Source: Lepidurus packardi
Lineage: Eukaryota; Arthropoda; Branchiopoda; Notostraca; Triopsidae
Direction of reading: 5' to 3'
Length of the DNA stretch: 64,000 nucleotides
Assembly (NCBI GenBank): GCA_023053545.1
Contig: JAKZAN010000005.1
Span: 10,788,001-10,852,000 of the forward strand
Shown here piece by piece: positions 1 to 11,293 of this stretch. Under the pieces are notes generated by a model. The model was not told the origin of the DNA. It saw nothing but the letters and a program-made list of their open reading frames with translations, and searched no databases. The stretch's first letter is position 1; the number at the start of each line of letters is the position of its first letter. A program made the position numbers and the translations under genes.

Positions 1-2819
1 CGATCTGTAGGCAAGATCTGCCAAAGGTAAGCCCTTCAAGAATTCTTACATCTTAATCTGTATAGTGTATTTTGTCATCTGTTCATCTGCTTGCATAATA
101 CCACGTCAGTTACCCATGCTGCGAAAACGCCAAGAAGAACAGACGAAAGGCTATATATTATTTTTTAATTAAATCTGCTGTCTAGGTCGTGTTCACCAAT
201 AAGATAAGACCCTATTCAAGCATAACCTTAGCCTCTGTGCCATTCGATGCTGGTTATGGGATTCATTTCGACGCGTTAGACTCCAAATCTGCCTTCAGAC
301 GTTTACTGGTCCAACCTTGTGCAGTCTGTCCCGACAAACCCAATTTTCAAAATTTTGCGCAGATGAAAGATCACATGCGAAAAGAACACGAGCTTTTCTT
401 CTGCGAGCTCTGCACCGACAATTTAAAAGTATCAATGTCTCAATTCTTCACAATTATCTTCAAAAACTCCTAGAATATTTCGAATACGTATTTCATATTT
501 CATATTATCAGGTCTTCGATTATGAGCGTCGTTACTACAACCGAACGCAATTAGCCTTACATCGACGCAAAGGTGACCCCGACAACACCTCCTACCGAGG
601 TCATCCTCTATGTCAGTTTTGTGACCAACGTTATCTGGATAATGATGAACTCTTTCGCCATTTGCGAAAAGAGCATTTCTTCTGTCATTTCTGTGATGCT
701 GACGGACTCCATCAGTTCTATGCGTAAATCCTTACAAGCTTTCAAGAAAACATCCAACTACATCTCATCATTTTCTAGGAACTATAATGAACTTCGAGAT
801 CATTTTCGTGCCACCCATTATCTCTGCGAAGAAGGCAACTGCCGAGAAGAAAAGTTTACGAGTGCCTTCCGAACCGATATTGATTTCAAAGGTGGACCTT
901 CAAACTGTTCATTTATTCTAATATTCAGTTTCTTTTCTAATATTCATTCATTACGTGCTGGGGTTTCTTTAGCTCACCGCGTTCAATACCACAGCCACCA
1001 CCTTGGCAAAGCTGCTGCTAAGCAAGCACGAACTTTGGAACTCGAATTCACCCTCGCGTCACGTCCTAAGGAGGACAGTCGTCGAGGTGGCATGAAACAA
1101 AGGGGTCGAAGGGGACCGCCCAACTCTATGGAAAGCCGAAGCCAGGAACACTATTCTTCTGCCCCTTCTTCCAGGCAGGATGATCCTGCCAATTTTACCA
1201 ACGGGCATCAACAGCCAATCGATGCCGCGCTAAACGATCTTCACGCTTTTCCTTTACTAGGCAAAAACGACCAGTCGCAAGTCCTACAACCCTCCGATCG
1301 AGAACGCTCCAATGATTCCCTGGCTCAGAAACTTGGCAAAACCAGTAATCTGACAGTCCGCTCAAGCTACGTACAGGGTTTCGGAGCAGCGGAAGCTGCT
1401 CCCGACGAAGAGTTTCCGTCATTAGTACCCGGGAATGGTACCAAATTTCGCAGCGAGCCCAAGGCAAACGGCCATGCGTTTGTGGTGCGTCTTAATGGCC
1501 AATCTAAAATGAGCAGCTCTGATAACGCCGCAGGTGGGTCGAACGTATCAGTAGGGTTACAGGTCAATCAGGGTAGTGTTCAACGATCGGCGAGCAAACC
1601 GGGCACGGTCGGGGCTCAAGTTACTCGCGTGGCGAGCAGCCAGAACATTCGTATGCAACCCACGAATCGTTTGTCAGGCGCCGAAGATTTCCCTTCGTTA
1701 AGTAGCGGTAAAGATGGACGTTCCGATGGACGGTCCCAAGTCTTATGGGGACCACCTCCAGCAAAGTATAAAGCGCCAGAGCCTAAAAAGGAGGTAAAAC
1801 CAAGAAGAGAAGATGATTTCCCTGCGTTGCCCTTTAACGAAAGACCAGTTACTCCGTCAGGAGGCACGTGGACCACTAAGAAAGGTAAGGGCGTGGCGTC
1901 GATTGAGATTCCAATGGGAGAGGGAGGTAAAATCCAAGCTGACTTAAGCAAGAAGGGAAAAGGAGGGAAGAAAAAGTCGAAAACTAACGGAGGAGGCACG
2001 TCTAGTCCTAAACCGACTATGGATGTAGCTCCTCCAGCCCCTGTTCCTGATCCTGCCCCCGAGAAGAGTGTAAAGAGTATAAACATGAGCGACTCGGGTG
2101 GATCCAAACCGGAATCGGGGAAAAAAGAGACGAAACGCAAGTCCTTGGTGTGCAATATTAGTACTGATTTCCCACCTTTGAACCAAACAGCAGCGGAAGT
2201 CAGTTTATTCGATGGGAAGACGCAGCCGCCACCTCCCGGTTTTGGCGTCAAACCGGCCCCACCCAAGCTCTTCATCCCGGAACGCACTCCTCCCAACCAG
2301 GATGTTGATAGTGGTCTAATTTCGCCTACAGAACTCACATTTACCAGTAGTAATGGGCAGTCTTACCCAGTCTTGCCAGGCTTCCAGTATTTACAACCCC
2401 CAGATTTTGCGCACAGAAATAAGAATTTGATTACTACCTTGGGAGACCTTTTTGGAGCCAATACGGACACGTATCAAAACTTTCGGCAAGTTTCTGCGCA
2501 GTATCGAAGTGGATCTATTGGCTCAGGAGAGTACTACGAGCAGTGTTCAAAGCTTTTGGGGGAAACTTGTTTTGATGCGGTTTTTCCTGAACTGATTGTT
2601 TTGTTGCCAGATATTGAAAAACAGCAGGGACTGTTAGCTGTTTATCGACGTAAAATGAGTAAAGGAGAAGCTGGTGAACCTTTTATTGTTTGTGCAACTT
2701 GCGGTCAAGTTTTATCCCCATGTGACTTGAGACACCACCTGGCGTCGCATACGTTAGAGAAAAATTTCCCTTCCCTCAGTTTAAGTAGCGGGGCCACGTC
2801 TTGGGGCAAAAAGAAATAA
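1..2819 (+). CDS. ZNF598: ZNF598 E3 ubiquitin ligase, 5' partial
   Basis: This is the ribosome-collision sensor ZNF598 (yeast Hel2), which ubiquitinates small-subunit ribosomal proteins on stalled ribosomes to start quality control. Coding exons by splice sites and phase are <1-26, 186-428, 512-723, 779-891 and 973-2819. The first exon holds only the end of the RING finger (ICRQDLPK), so the start codon lies left of the window. Next come the family's C2H2-type fingers (CAVCPDKPNF..HMRKEH, CQFCDQRYLDNDELFRHLRKEH, HFFCHFCDAD, HYLCEEGNC). A long low-complexity tail follows with repeated acidic DFPSL/DFPAL motifs, and a last finger-like CATCGQVL..HLASH lies near the C-terminus. All introns are short (55-160 nt). 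The spliced order matches the vertebrate protein throughout the finger region. A polyadenylation signal AATAAA lies at 3032-3037. Very sure of family and exon joins. Confidence 0.95.
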
Positions 2820-3413
2820 GATATTTAAAAAGGGAAAGAGATTATTTGTATCCAATGGTGGGACCCATGTGGAAGTCTTTTTTTGTTGCTTTGTGCAGTC
2901 TTGGATGTATTTAGTCATAGAGGATTTGGAGAAGAAGAGAAAACGTATGTGCCTTCGGTTTATGGGAAAAGTATAAGTTACATGGTGGAAAAAGGGGTCA
3001 CTGGTGAAGTCTAAATAAGGTATAAAAAGAGAAATAAAGAAGATGAAACCCAAGAAAATTGTTATTTTATGAACACGAGAAATGCATAATGCGTCAAGTT
3101 GATTCTCACATGAAATGCATTTAATTTATAAATGTTTTAGAACTAGATGCAGTTCCTTATATATAGCGAATGATAGTTTAAATTTCTTAGGTTAGAGCAC
3201 TAAAAATAAATATAATGGAAATGGAACAAATTTGCTAATCCTCGCGGTGTTCCGTAGTTACAATTTAGAACTAAGCTGTTTAAGTAGTTCCAAGTTTCGC
3301 CACATTCCCGCCAAACATCGCGCAACCACGTGGCGAGTTGTGTTTTGTTTGGAAACTTTACTACAAGCCAGTAAGTCTGTAGGTTTGTACAATACCTACA
3401 AATTTATCGGAAA
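2820..3413. other. 3' UTR of ZNF598 and ZCCHC4 upstream region
   Basis: No coding signal. It holds the presumed ZNF598 3' UTR with AATAAA candidates at 3032-3037 and 3205-3210, then AT-rich sequence leading into ZCCHC4. I see no clear TATA box. Confidence 0.6.
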
Positions 3414-5380
3414 ATGCAGAATGATCATGCTAGCGTGACTGTTGTATCAAGCGATCTTTCAACACATCCCAAATGTCCCCACGGACCAATGATTTTGTTC
3501 AGCAGACGTGCTGGGACAAATCTGAAAACCTACTATGCTTGTTCTGCGTGTCGCGACAGAAAAGACTGTACAGGTTACATGAAATCAGAAGACTGGAATC
3601 CAGATACCCCAGTTTTTAAAGACAAGCGTCTTTCTGGCGATTTGCTTTCATCTAACCAAGAATCAAACAGGTAAGAACGTTTCATTTTAGTTGAATTAAG
3701 TATGTCTCCGTTTTTCCTAATTTTTCAATTTAATTCTTAGTATCCTACAAATTTTGTCATGCGCTCCTGAAGAACGCGGCTTCTGTAGTACATGTTCCAA
3801 ATTATTGACCAACAAAGACAAAGCAGATCATGCGAAGAGCCATCAAATTCGTTGGGGCGTGACCAACAGCGACTTGACACACCCCTCGCAGGTAGTTTAG
3901 ACTACATTATTTCATTTTATTTTATTATAAGACTCTGTTTCATTTAAAAGCTCTTACCCGCCTTGGGTAATGCTCGAAAAGAAGCACAGTATCACTTCAC
4001 TGAGCAATCTGTGGAAGTAATAGTTTCCTTACTGAAAGCTGCCAAAATTGAAAACGTAATTTCAGTTGGCGCGCCACGGATCCATGAACGTATTCTCAAT
4101 GAAGAACCCGGAATGCGCTCTTTACTATTAGACTTCGATCCTCGCTACAAACAGTTCTTTCCCGAGTTTCTTTTCTGCCATTACAACATGTTTAACCATC
4201 ACTTCTTCAACGGATCCAATTCGGAGCCCATTTTCAACGAATTCCTAGCTGATGAAGAACCCAAGTTCGTAGCGATCGTAACTGATCCTCCTTTCGGTGG
4301 CCGAGTGGAATTGTTAGCCCAAACATTTCAGACCATCCAAGAAAAGTGGCAGAAAATCAACAACTTATCTTCTGAAGCTATACTAGCCATATTCTGGATA
4401 TTTCCTTATTTCATGGAACCCCATATTAAGGCGTGTTTGCCGCAATTTACTATGTTGGACTATAAACTGAGTTATACCAATCACCCCGTATTCCAAACAA
4501 GTAATATAAATTATCTTTTTTTTTTGTTTGTGCTAAAGAATGATGTTCTCGAATAGGTAAAACGAATGCTAGCAAAAAGAAGTCACCAGTGCGAATTTTC
4601 ACAAATGTTGACCCGAGTTTGTTACCCTTACCGGAAGACGAAGGATATCGTTTTTGCAAGGAGTGCAAGCGATGGGTGGCAGCAGAAAACCGGCATTGCA
4701 AGATTTGTCAGGCATGTACTTCTAAAGACGGAAAGACATACGTTCATTGTGTAACCTGTCACCGATGTGTCAAACCCACGTGGGTTCATTGCAGCCTTTG
4801 CAACACCTGCGCACTTCCTGAACATCCATGCGGTAAAATAAACCAATTGCGAGGCTGCCGGAAATGCGGGGGCGAAACACATAACTGGAGACAATGCCCC
4901 CAGCTGGTATGAATTATTTATGTTGTTATTATCGACGTTTTTCTCCTATTATTATTTTTTATGACTCGCATATGCTCTATGTTAGATAACCTAAAAAGTT
5001 ATAGTAGTAACATTTCATTTAATTAGCTACTGCTAGACAAAAGTATAATATGTATTATACTTTCGAGTATTATGTATGTATAATTGTAAAGTAATCGATT
5101 ATAAAGCCTTAAATTGTTACTTTATTAGTTAGTTATTAGTTTTTTTGTTATCGATTACTAGTTCATTGCTTTCGATTATTTTGTCATTAGTTAAGTGATT
5201 TTTGTAATTGGAAAGTACCTTTTGGTTTATTTATAACTTGTTATTTTCATGAGATATTTTTATTTCTTTTATTAGGATGTTAGTAAACGCAAAAGGAAAC
5301 TGGAACACGTTAGTGAAACGTTGCAGCCAGTGGAAAAGAAACTTCGTGCTACTACTCACTGGGACATTGCGAATGTGTAG
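3414..5380 (+). CDS. ZCCHC4: ZCCHC4 rRNA N6-adenosine methyltransferase
   Basis: ZCCHC4 puts one m6A on the large-subunit rRNA using S-adenosylmethionine. Exons are 3414-3670, 3741-3891, 3951-4500, 4557-4906 and 5276-5380 (470 aa; human about 513). Order: a GRF-type zinc finger ([25 protein letters not shown]), a second Cys/His finger ([14 protein letters not shown]), then the methyltransferase domain with the DPPF catalytic motif at about residues 248-251 (IVTDPPFGG). After this comes a Cys-rich block ([29 protein letters not shown]), a CCHC knuckle ([14 protein letters not shown]) and a short basic tail ending HWDIANV. The start is the first ATG giving the GRF finger. All five exons join in phase with GT-AG ends. 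The diagnostic motifs are all present, so an active enzyme is likely. Confidence 0.95.
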
Positions 5381-5761
5381 TTATTTAAAAAAAAGAAGAA
5401 AAAAAAAGGCTAGTCATGGCCAGATATGGAATACAGGTCGCATTCTTGCAACGACAACAGTTATTTCAGTCAGAACAGGTTGATTGTCTATCAAGGTTGT
5501 TGACTCGAGCGGATGCGGTGCGGTGCGGCTTAGTTTTGCGCCCCAGGTAAGGAAAAGCCCTTTTCTTGAGCGTCAGTGTCAAGGTCCCTTTAGTCGACGT
5601 GCAGTTGAGTTTGGAAAGAGGAAGTCGTTCGGTTTGTTGGCAGTCAGGGAAAGAATAGTACAGGTTATTATCGTGCCACGTATACGTCTATTGTGAAACG
5701 CGCATTAACCAAAAGAAACAAAGAGTCAGGTCGTTGTAGAACGGCCATTTTCGTTCTTGAA
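5381..5761. promoter_or_regulatory. Intergenic/5' UTR region of the secreted-protein gene
   Basis: No gene fits here. GC-richer stretches with a short GGTGCGGT-like repeat near 5510-5530 and frames open by chance precede the ATG at 5762. Probably promoter and 5' UTR. No TATA box is evident. Confidence 0.4.
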
Positions 5762-7641
5762 ATGAAATTCCAAGGGATAATTCTCGTGTTGTGTCTGTTC
5801 GGAGCCCATGGCAAAAAACGGGACGAAGATGCTGTGCTCAAAGCCTTACTACAAGGAGTAAATGTTGATCAGATCGCCAACATGATCCAGAAAGTTTCGC
5901 CTGAACAACTCCACGCGCTAAAGGATAAGGCTATGGATATGTTTAACTCGCTGGACCAGAACCCCAAGAACGACAACCAAGCCAACAATCTCCAAGACGA
6001 ACTGCTACACGCCATAAAAGACACTGGTGTGCTCAAAGACTGGCAAAACAAGCTCAACGACGCACTTTATGACGACAAGTCACCCCAAAAGGATTCCAAA
6101 GAGTCGGAACCTACCAAGGTAGTAGGCGTGACCGATCCTACCCCAAAATTGCCGTCAGAAGACCCCGTTATCGAACCCTCGCCAGCCAAAGAACTCAATG
6201 AGCAACCAGTTAAGCCTTCCGTAAAGAAAGACAAGCCTAAAACCTCGATTTTCCATGATTACGCTCCGATGATGCGCATGGCCTTGAAGGCAGCAGGTAC
6301 TGACCCTATGACCGGAGAACTGGTGATGAATCTGGCCGAAAACTTCCTGAAGGACGCTACAGCTGATACCTTGTATGACATGGCATCCAGCCTTATGAAC
6401 CCCGACGATGCCAAAGGCTCTGAGTTGAAGAACATGCTTACCATGGCCTCCATGATGATGGGTGGCGGTAATTCAGGCCCTGCTTCGGCATGGATCCAAG
6501 TTTTTGGAATCGTACAAAGTGCATACCATGGTGGTTTCAACGCGACCCACTTTGAAAAACTCCTCAAGTTAGCGTCCAGCTATTTTGGAAAATCTAACGC
6601 CAAAGACAGTATCAACAACGAAGAATCGATTGTCAACAAGCTGTTAGATATCGGCGGACCGTACCTGGGCATTCCGCGGGAAACTTTGGATCATATCAAG
6701 CGGATGTTGTGGGAAGTTGTTGGCGCCAAAGACTGGGCGTCGGCCCTGGCGAGTATTAAGGATATCACTGGCATGGATTTAGAGGATACTTTTAATTTAC
6801 TCAGCAACACGGACTTGAAAGAGGAAGTAATCGATTCGGTTGCGACTACCATGGCCGATTGGATACTCAGCATGTCTAAAGATGAGAAATGGGCTCAGAA
6901 CGTGTTCTACGTTAATGCGTTTTTAATCGGTAAAGGACTACCCACGATTGACCCGAAAAACTTGCTACAATCTGTTGGGAATGTAATGGATCAAGTTAGT
7001 CGGCAATATTTTATGTACGACTTGGAAGCCACGCCTTATTTGTTCGATTTCTCAAGGAGAGTGAAGAGGATCTTCGGTTCGGCAGAACACGACGTTTTCG
7101 ATATTAGAAAGGTCAATCGAGGTCACCTTATCGCGGTACTAAGAAGTTTCCAGAAGAATGAGGTGATCGACCCGGTGATGAAATTATGGGAAGTCTTTAC
7201 CAAGGCCAACGCTAGCCATAAGTGCGCCAAGTTTTTATTATGCACAGTCAATAACCCGAATTCTTTACACACGACTTTGGGAACCAAAGACACGTTTATG
7301 CGATTTGGAAGGTAAGTTTCAGGGGTTCTCCTTTTAAATTTCTTATTAATAAGGTTTTATTTGTTAATTTTGGATTGATTTTCTGTTTACTTTTTAGCAT
7401 TATCACCGCGTGGGCTATTTCTTCTACCAATCTTCGGTCACCTTCTTTCGAAGAGTTATTTGAAGCAGCCACATATGGATATAGGGGAGAGAATTGTTCA
7501 GTAATTAAACGAAACTTTAAAGAGAGGAATTTAGATCAATAACCTAATTCCTTTGTGTGTTTTCAGGTGTACGGGAAGCAATGCAACAATTTGTTGGCGG
7601 ATAAAGTCATGAGTATTGAGTATAGCCACAGTGAGTTGTAG
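5762..7641 (+). CDS. Secreted protein of unknown function, 575 aa
   Basis: I do not recognise the family. Exons are 5762-7311, 7398-7500 and 7567-7641. I chose the ATG at 5762 because it opens a clean signal peptide (MKFQGIILVLCLFGAHG). The frame stays open upstream, but that part has no signal-like character. The mature protein is helical-looking with repeated Asp/Asn/Leu-rich segments, a Pro/Lys/Glu linker at about residues 110-160, and a C-terminal region with spaced cysteines (SHKCAKFLLC, ENCS, KQCNN) that may be disulphide-bonded. No transmembrane segment after the signal. The gene sits tail-to-head between ZCCHC4 and a CFAP58 gene, and the context gives no clue to its role. Secretion is well supported; any function would be a guess. 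Confidence 0.8.
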
Positions 7642-7782
7642 AATATTGATTTTGTGGATGTTTGCTTGTATGAGATTTTCTGAGGAAATAGAGATAAGTT
7701 ATGTCAAACGAGGAATTTTATTCGTTTCTTAGCAACGATACTAACAAGCTTGTTTAGATATTTGACAGATATTTGACACAAT

Positions 7783-10700
7783 ATGGCGGACAGTGGGGAG
7801 AAAACACTGTTACAAGTATTGGATGAAGATGCAAAACAAGTGACATAAATTAGTTTCTTTTAATTATGGAGTTAATTATGGGAAGTTCTCAGATGCTTAA
7901 CACTATGCCGAAAGGTAACGGCTTGGAAAGGTTCCGGCAAGCCTTCGAGCAAGTTCTGGATAAAGTACGTGAAGTGTACCAGAAAGAGAAAAGTACACAC
8001 TTGGCGTTAACCGAACCAGTAGAAGCGGCAATGAGACAATCTCGCATTACTAACGGATATGGAAGTCAGGGAAATGGAGATGAAGGAGATGCGGTCAATT
8101 CCCTCGAAAAAGTAATTCCTAATGAGAGCCTGTAATGGAGTTCATGTTTTGAAAGATACTAGATAGTTTGTTTATTTAGGAAGTGGAAATGACGAGGCGG
8201 TTGTTGGAGGTTTCCCAACTGCGTGAAGAAGAGCAGCGGCAAAGTATAGTTTGCCTGAAGAAAGAAATCGAGGTCCTGAAACGAGTCGTTGAGCAGGAAG
8301 AAGCGCTAATGAAAGAAGAGGGACTAGAGTAAATATGAACGAAAATGATAGCTTATTTTGTACGCAAACGAAAGCTTATGCTTTGCAAGCTCCTTGCTTC
8401 AAAATGCTTGCTTTGTTCTTAATATTTACTTTACGATTTGTATCAGTCGGGGTCACGGATATGTGGCTGTAATTCAGAGCTGTTGAAGCAGTGAAGACAC
8501 TTCCTAACAGGCTAATTTATTTGTTCTTAAGTCTTGTTATCTTAAGTCTAATGTATCTTTCCATCACTATTATTGCCACGTTTGCTAATTAATTCATAAG
8601 ATGAATTACTCGCTATTGTAAGAAAGAAAAACTTGTTAATCAGTACGATTCTTAGTTTGCCAGGGTTGTTATCGTTGAAGCGACAGTTGGCAACGCAAAG
8701 CGAACAACTCGGACGTGATGGCGAACACTTGAGGAAGCAATTGACGGCATTAGAAACCGAGCTCAAGGATCTCAAGCTTGACAAGGAACGCACGGAAACA
8801 CACATGAGTCAAATGGTATCTACGCTGAACTTACAGAAGCTGAATTTGGAACGACAACGTCGCCGTAGAGAGAAGTGCGAAACTGAATTTAAAACCGTTA
8901 AAGAAGACCTGGTAAACTTAAAGGGAGAATCGAATGTTCTACAAGAGAAGCTGGAGTTGGCTATGCAACAAAATACAGAAAAAGAGCAAGTAATCCTAGC
9001 CCTGAAAGCCGAAAATGAGGAACTGGTCAAAGAAACGGAAGTGCTTGCTGCAAAATACGCTGAGATCTTGGAAGACTGCGAGCAACAGACTCAATTAATA
9101 GAAAAACTGGATACCCAAAACGCGGAGCTAAATCACCACTTGCAGGTTAATACTTTTAATGTATTTATAATTAAGTTCTAATCTTATTTTTCTAGACGGT
9201 GGAGTCTGAGTTAAGGAACCAGAACAAGGAGTTAGTTACTGCCGACCGAGAGAAGCAGCAATTTTCCTGTAATTTAGAATTTCTGCAAAAAGAAGTATCT
9301 AAAGCTGAGCTGGAACGCCAACTTTTGGAAAACCAGATCAGCGAGTTGGAGAAAGAAATGGATTGCGTTAGGCAAGCTGCGAGTGGTGAACACCATGTTC
9401 TAAGCAAGCTGATGCGTGAGAAAAATCTTCTGCAGCAGAAACTGAAGAGATTGGAAGTTTCTTGGGAGAAGCAATTAAGAGCCGCTGAGGTGGATAAAGA
9501 AGTCTCCGTGAGGATCCGCAAAGATTTCGTTCTAGCCCAAGAAGCGCTTGGTTTGCAGCGTTTGGCTTTGTCCAGTCTGGAAGACGAAAGAGACAGGGTT
9601 CTAAAGACACTTTTGGCATCCAAGCAAGAGATGGAAGCTTTGCAAGAGCAAAAGCGTGGCAGTGAAGAAGGTTTAGAGAAAAAGAAGCAGGAAACGGGTT
9701 GGATGGAGCAGCAAACCGCGGAATACAAATCAAAACTGGACAAAATGCAAGCGGAGCAAGATCGTTTAGAGCAGCTTTTGGCTCGATCTAGAGAAGACGC
9801 TACGGAATTGGAACACAAAGTTAAAACCATGACGTACACCCTGGAAAAGCTCAAGGAGGACATCACTAATCAGGAACTGAAGTTGGTACAGGAACAACAA
9901 AGTAAATCTGATGGCAATTTAGACAGCTTTGGATCAACCTTGATCCAAAGAGATAATCATGAAGATAAAAGAGATAACATTGTTATCTATTTTCTTAGTA
10001 TTGCAATGTTTTCATATTTCTGGACTTCTTATATCTGCATTTTTTACATTTTTAGCCAAACACCGTTTGGAGAAGGATTTGGAGGCACAACGACGGTTAT
10101 TGTCTGAAACTTCACGTCGCAATTCAGATACGAAACGCGAATTATACAACGCTGAGAAAGAGAAAAGTCGAGTGGAGATTTGCTTACAAGACGTCAATGA
10201 CGAGCTTCACCAAACGCAAATCCAAGCTGACAAGTACGCGAAAGATAAGATGGAATTACAACAACGTCTCAAGGAGAAAAAGCAAGAAGCCTTGCAAGCC
10301 GAATCGAGGATTAGTTTCTTGGAAGGCGAGCTGAAGAACGAGCGGGTACATTGTGCGGAGTTGGAAAGCAAATTGAAGTTTGTTGACGGGGACTGCAAGC
10401 TCTTAATGTAAACAATCCTTACTTCATCGAGACAGTTTCAAAAGATTTTTGTTTTTAAGGTCCAGAAAAGAAAAGATTAAGCAGCAATTGCAGTCTTGTG
10501 CACCGCTGAAGAAGGAGCTTAACCGATTGCAGAAATCGTTGAGCGAAGAGAGGAAACGACGAGCGGTACTTGAAGCTGATAAGCGGATACCGGTCAGGAT
10601 GCATCCCTGGCGGCAGCTGGAGGCCACGGACCCGGCAGCTTTTGAGCAGTTATTGTACACCAATGAGCAAATGCGTAAGAAGATTCGGCAGAATTCCGTT

Positions 10701-10829
10701 CGTCAGCCTTCACTGTCGTTTCTGCCACCAGTAAGGTCAATTACGGGCAGTGGTGAGCAAATTAACGGCGAAAATGCTGTTTTGCAGCGTGCCTTATTGC
10801 ACGCCATCTTGACGAAAGAAGCGGAATGA
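7783..10829 (+). CDS. CFAP58: CFAP58 (CCDC147)-like ciliary coiled-coil protein
   Basis: Long coiled-coil protein matching cilia- and flagella-associated protein 58, needed for axoneme and sperm-flagellum structure. Exons are 7783-7839, 7893-8111, 8180-8328, 8656-9145, 9196-9901, 10056-10407 and 10460-10829, all phase-consistent (780 aa). N-terminal segment GNGLERFRQAFEQVLDKV corresponds to the family's first conserved block. The middle is continuous heptad coiled coil. Near the end MHPWRQLEATDPAAFEQL is the family's HxWRKLEASDP signature. After that signature only about 70 residues remain, so the C-terminus is shorter and more divergent than in vertebrates (about 870 aa). AATAAA lies at 10948-10953. 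The first 57-nt exon is supported by start context and phase only; a start at 7866 in frame is an alternative. Confidence 0.85.
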
Positions 10830-11293
10830 GCCCTGTAAACGGTCGTTGAATGTACTGCATCTAAATATGTGCCCGTTAGATGGCAGAGTTTTGACTAAAA
10901 ACAGTACTGCATCTAAATGCTTAAAACAAGGATATTCTGTTGTCATTAATAAACTTTGACCTTGTAATTTCTTTAATACCTCTTTAATTACCTAACTTAA
11001 TAATCGCCGCGCATTGGATTATAAAATTACTACAACAATAAAAAAAGATATTACCGAATAATTGTCATGTAATTCCCCTTCATCACAAACTACCCAAAAA
11101 CATACTCGTTCCCAGTAGCTCTAAGGTGGAAAAAAATTTGCAAAAACACCAAGTTTTAACACTTATGAATAATAAAAACCAATCATTTGCGAAGGTAACA
11201 GCAATTCATGGACGTAAGACTAGGGACGAATGAACACAACGAGTATTAGATCAGCTATCTTTCACAACAAGCAAAACTGTAATCCTTCCCGTT
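10830..11293. other. Convergent intergenic region between CFAP58 and the TRC8-like gene
   Basis: 3' UTRs of two convergent genes. It contains the AATAAA of CFAP58 and a short dispersed repeat (10867-10904). Nothing else is recognised. Confidence 0.6.
10867..10904 (+). repeat. Short dispersed repeat, copy 1, flanked by 15-bp direct repeats
   Basis: A 38-bp segment beginning atgtgcccgttagatggca recurs at 18438-18475 with a single mismatch. This copy is bracketed by the direct repeat gtactgcatctaaat at 10852-10866 and 10904-10918, which looks like a target-site duplication. It lies in the 3' UTR of the CFAP58-like gene. Confidence 0.6.

Noticed and set aside
1616-2338. Minus-strand open frame of 240 codons inside ZNF598
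   Set aside because: Shadow of the Pro/Ser-rich coding exon on the other strand.
9192-9866. Minus-strand open frame over the CFAP58 coiled coil
   Set aside because: Ser/Leu-rich antisense of a Glu/Lys/Gln coiled coil; a known composition artefact.
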